Below, piece by piece: positions 62,885 through 64,000 of a DNA stretch of 64,000 bases. The notes below the pieces were generated by a model. That model did not search any database. It was not told the DNA's origin and saw only the letters and a list, made by a program, of their open reading frames with translations. Both the position numbers and the translations under genes were made by a program. The stretch is from a virus. The stretch's first letter is position 1, and each line of letters opens with the position of its first letter. The stretch covers positions 32,704 through 96,703 of the IMG/VR virus record IMGVR_UViG_3300023245_000006; one strand, 5' to 3'.

Positions 62885-63302
62885 AGTTTGTAGAATCCCC
62901 TAATATGGTTTCTAGACTTGGTAGTGTTAGACTAATTGTGAAGTTTACTTCCTCTGGGGTTGATATTCCTATTTCGTAGAACTGTATCTTGATATTGTAA
63001 ATTTTTTGAGCCGTATCATCAAAGAAGTATGAGGTTGTTAGTAACTTGTTTCTAGGATCACCCGATTCATCTAAGATGAAAGTTCCTGTTGGTTGATCTA
63101 GTAGGGGTATAAGTTCCTCGGTTGACTGTAGATCATTACCAAAATCACATTCGATTTTCCATATTTTATTTAATGGTGTGAACCCAGATGTACATAGTGT
63201 CAGAGACAATGGGGAATACGAAGATATCGTAGAACCATCTGTTGAGTTATCTACCTGTATGGTCTGAGAATTAATCATTACATTTTTGTTAAAATTAGCC
63301 AT
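62781..63302 (-). CDS. hypothetical protein, 173 aa
   Basis: Beta-rich (IQVDNSTDGSTISSYSPLSL ... NFTISLTLPSLETILGD), like phage surface or Ig-type domains. GGAGG directly before the ATG. Its 3' 104 nt overlap the end of the convergent late gene, which is unusually long. Confidence 0.6.
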   Translation of the reverse strand: MANFNKNVMINSQTIQVDNSTDGSTISSYSPLSLTLCTSGFTPLNKIWKIECDFGNDLQSTEELIPLLDQPTGTFILDESGDPRNKLLTTSYFFDDTAQKIYNIKIQFYEIGISTPEEVNFTISLTLPSLETILGDSTNFKLVGSRMFGVTDRLLYMFESQSPNYLLPVLLEF

Positions 63303-63423
63303 CCTCCAAAACGGTCAGGGAAATGGCCCCAGTCGCTGGCTCGAATCTCGCAAATCGCAATTCAGGGGATGCGGATGCGGTGGCGATTGCGGCCAGAAGA
63401 CAGAGTGTGATGAGGTGTTTCAT
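63295..63423 (-). CDS. small exported protein, 42 aa
   Basis: MKHLITLCLLAAIATASASP is a signal peptide with an AxA-like site; the mature part is short (ELRFARFEPATGAISLTVLE). GC-rich. It overlaps the next start by 8 nt. Confidence 0.55.
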   Translation of the reverse strand: MKHLITLCLLAAIATASASPELRFARFEPATGAISLTVLEDG

Positions 63424-63426
63424 AAT

Positions 63427-64000
63427 TTAGCGGCGAAATTCGATTTGGCCGTAAATGGAGTGGTTCTGCGCGTAATTGTCAGTCAACGATCCCCCTGATT
63501 TGTTGCCGACAATGATCCCGATGAATCCATACGATCCGACATTCGCCGCATTTGTTTGCCAGGCCTCTGGGATCGTCACCCAATCGCTCGTGAAGGCAAA
63601 TGTGTTAGTAAATCCGCTATGAGTCGCGGCAAGGTCAACGAGAGTCCCGGTCAGCCCGCCAACGGTGTCGGGATAAGCGGTATTCCCGACACGGGTGCCG
63701 TGCAGCGTCTCTATCGTGTTCGTTGAGTTGATGCCCTGCGAACTAAATTTCACGTAAATTGGGAATGTGTCCGAAGTTGGGTTGGATGTGAATCCCATTG
63801 AAACCCGCACTCGAAATTTTGTCATCTCAGCGGGAATAGACGCGGGCATACTGCTAGAAAAAGCATTATATCCACCCGGTACAAGCGACCACGATGCATC
63901 GTCGGCTTTTGCTGCGGCCGAGTTTAGATTAATGCACCATTGGAAATAACTCCCGCGAGCGTCGAGAAGCTGCCGCGTCATAACGCTTGATCCACTCGCC
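63427..64000 (-). CDS. tail-fibre-like protein, partial (runs off right edge)
   Basis: GC-rich, Ser/Thr/Gly-rich beta protein (SSMPASIPAEMTKFRVRVSM ... NHSIYGQIEFRR). The frame stays open upstream of the ATG at 63981 to the window edge (ASGSSV before MTRQLLDARGS), so the N terminus is outside. Composition and style match the GC-rich fibre part at 9600-10186. Confidence 0.65.
   Translation of the reverse strand, partial: ASGSSVMTRQLLDARGSYFQWCINLNSAAAKADDASWSLVPGGYNAFSSSMPASIPAEMTKFRVRVSMGFTSNPTSDTFPIYVKFSSQGINSTNTIETLHGTRVGNTAYPDTVGGLTGTLVDLAATHSGFTNTFAFTSDWVTIPEAWQTNAANVGSYGFIGIIVGNKSGGSLTDNYAQNHSIYGQIEFRR

Noticed and set aside
1-64000. Stop-codon reassignment
   Set aside because: TAA, TAG and TGA all end well-supported genes here; no CTA- or TTA-anticodon tRNA was recognised, so the two in-frame stops noted are treated as mutations.

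Overview
This window is a stretch of a large tailed-phage genome (double-stranded DNA, probably a jumbo or near-jumbo myovirus-like phage). The evidence is the dense packing of small genes, a long tRNA array, free-standing homing endonucleases, virion-type proteins of up to 1507 residues, phage nucleotide and RNA metabolism genes, and T4-like late promoter boxes. The DNA is AT-rich apart from a few foreign-looking GC-rich patches. Shine-Dalgarno sequences are rare. The host cannot be named from sequence alone. Reading frames and tRNA folds were checked by eye, so family names are given only where motifs are visible.

Layout. 0-6.6 kb: small minus-strand genes, including a methyltransferase and five tandem paralogues built from HREDGPA repeats, then a 1.4-kb non-coding, repeat-rich stretch. 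6.7-11.5 kb: an 881-residue repeat protein and a divergent GC-rich tail-fibre/lysis-like module. 11.5-24 kb: minus-strand enzymes: macro domain, nucleotidyltransferase, SLOG protein, two RNA ligases, HD hydrolase, DNA methyltransferase, a DNA ligase split by a split intein with a Vsr-like homing nuclease between the halves, HAD and MBL proteins. 24.3-25.7 kb: a TnpB-only transposon inserted in a small membrane-protein gene. 26-35.8 kb: dCMP deaminase, a DUF2828/Ro60-like vWA protein, phosphoesterase, HNH and HAD genes, plus a plus-strand PAS gene. 33.3-43.6 kb: an array of about 29 recognisable tRNA genes (all minus strand; no lysine tRNA recognised), mixed with structured non-coding RNAs, degenerate tRNAs and endonuclease genes or relics. 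43.6-48 kb: small minus-strand genes. 48-62.9 kb: a plus-strand cluster of virion proteins. 62.8-64 kb: a minus-strand, partly GC-rich fibre-like end.

Regulation. Two promoter classes can be read directly. Minus-strand genes usually carry TTGACA, 16-17 nt, a TANNNT-like -10 and then the ATG only 6-7 nt later, so their mRNAs should be leaderless or nearly so. Virion genes and homing endonuclease genes instead carry a T4-late-like TATAAGTA/TATAAATA box, commonly 5-7 nt before the start. Several weak or doubtful starts were chosen with this rule.

Functional picture. Minus-strand genes look like early takeover, nucleic-acid repair and RNA functions (two RNA ligases, tRNA array, DNA ligase, methyltransferases, deaminase). 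Plus-strand genes look like late structural functions. The most unusual items are the fractured ligase, the TnpB insertion with readable ends, the leaderless promoter code, three tRNAs with serine/leucine-type long variable arms but Asn, Glu and Trp anticodons, and a set of undescribed structured RNAs between the tRNAs.
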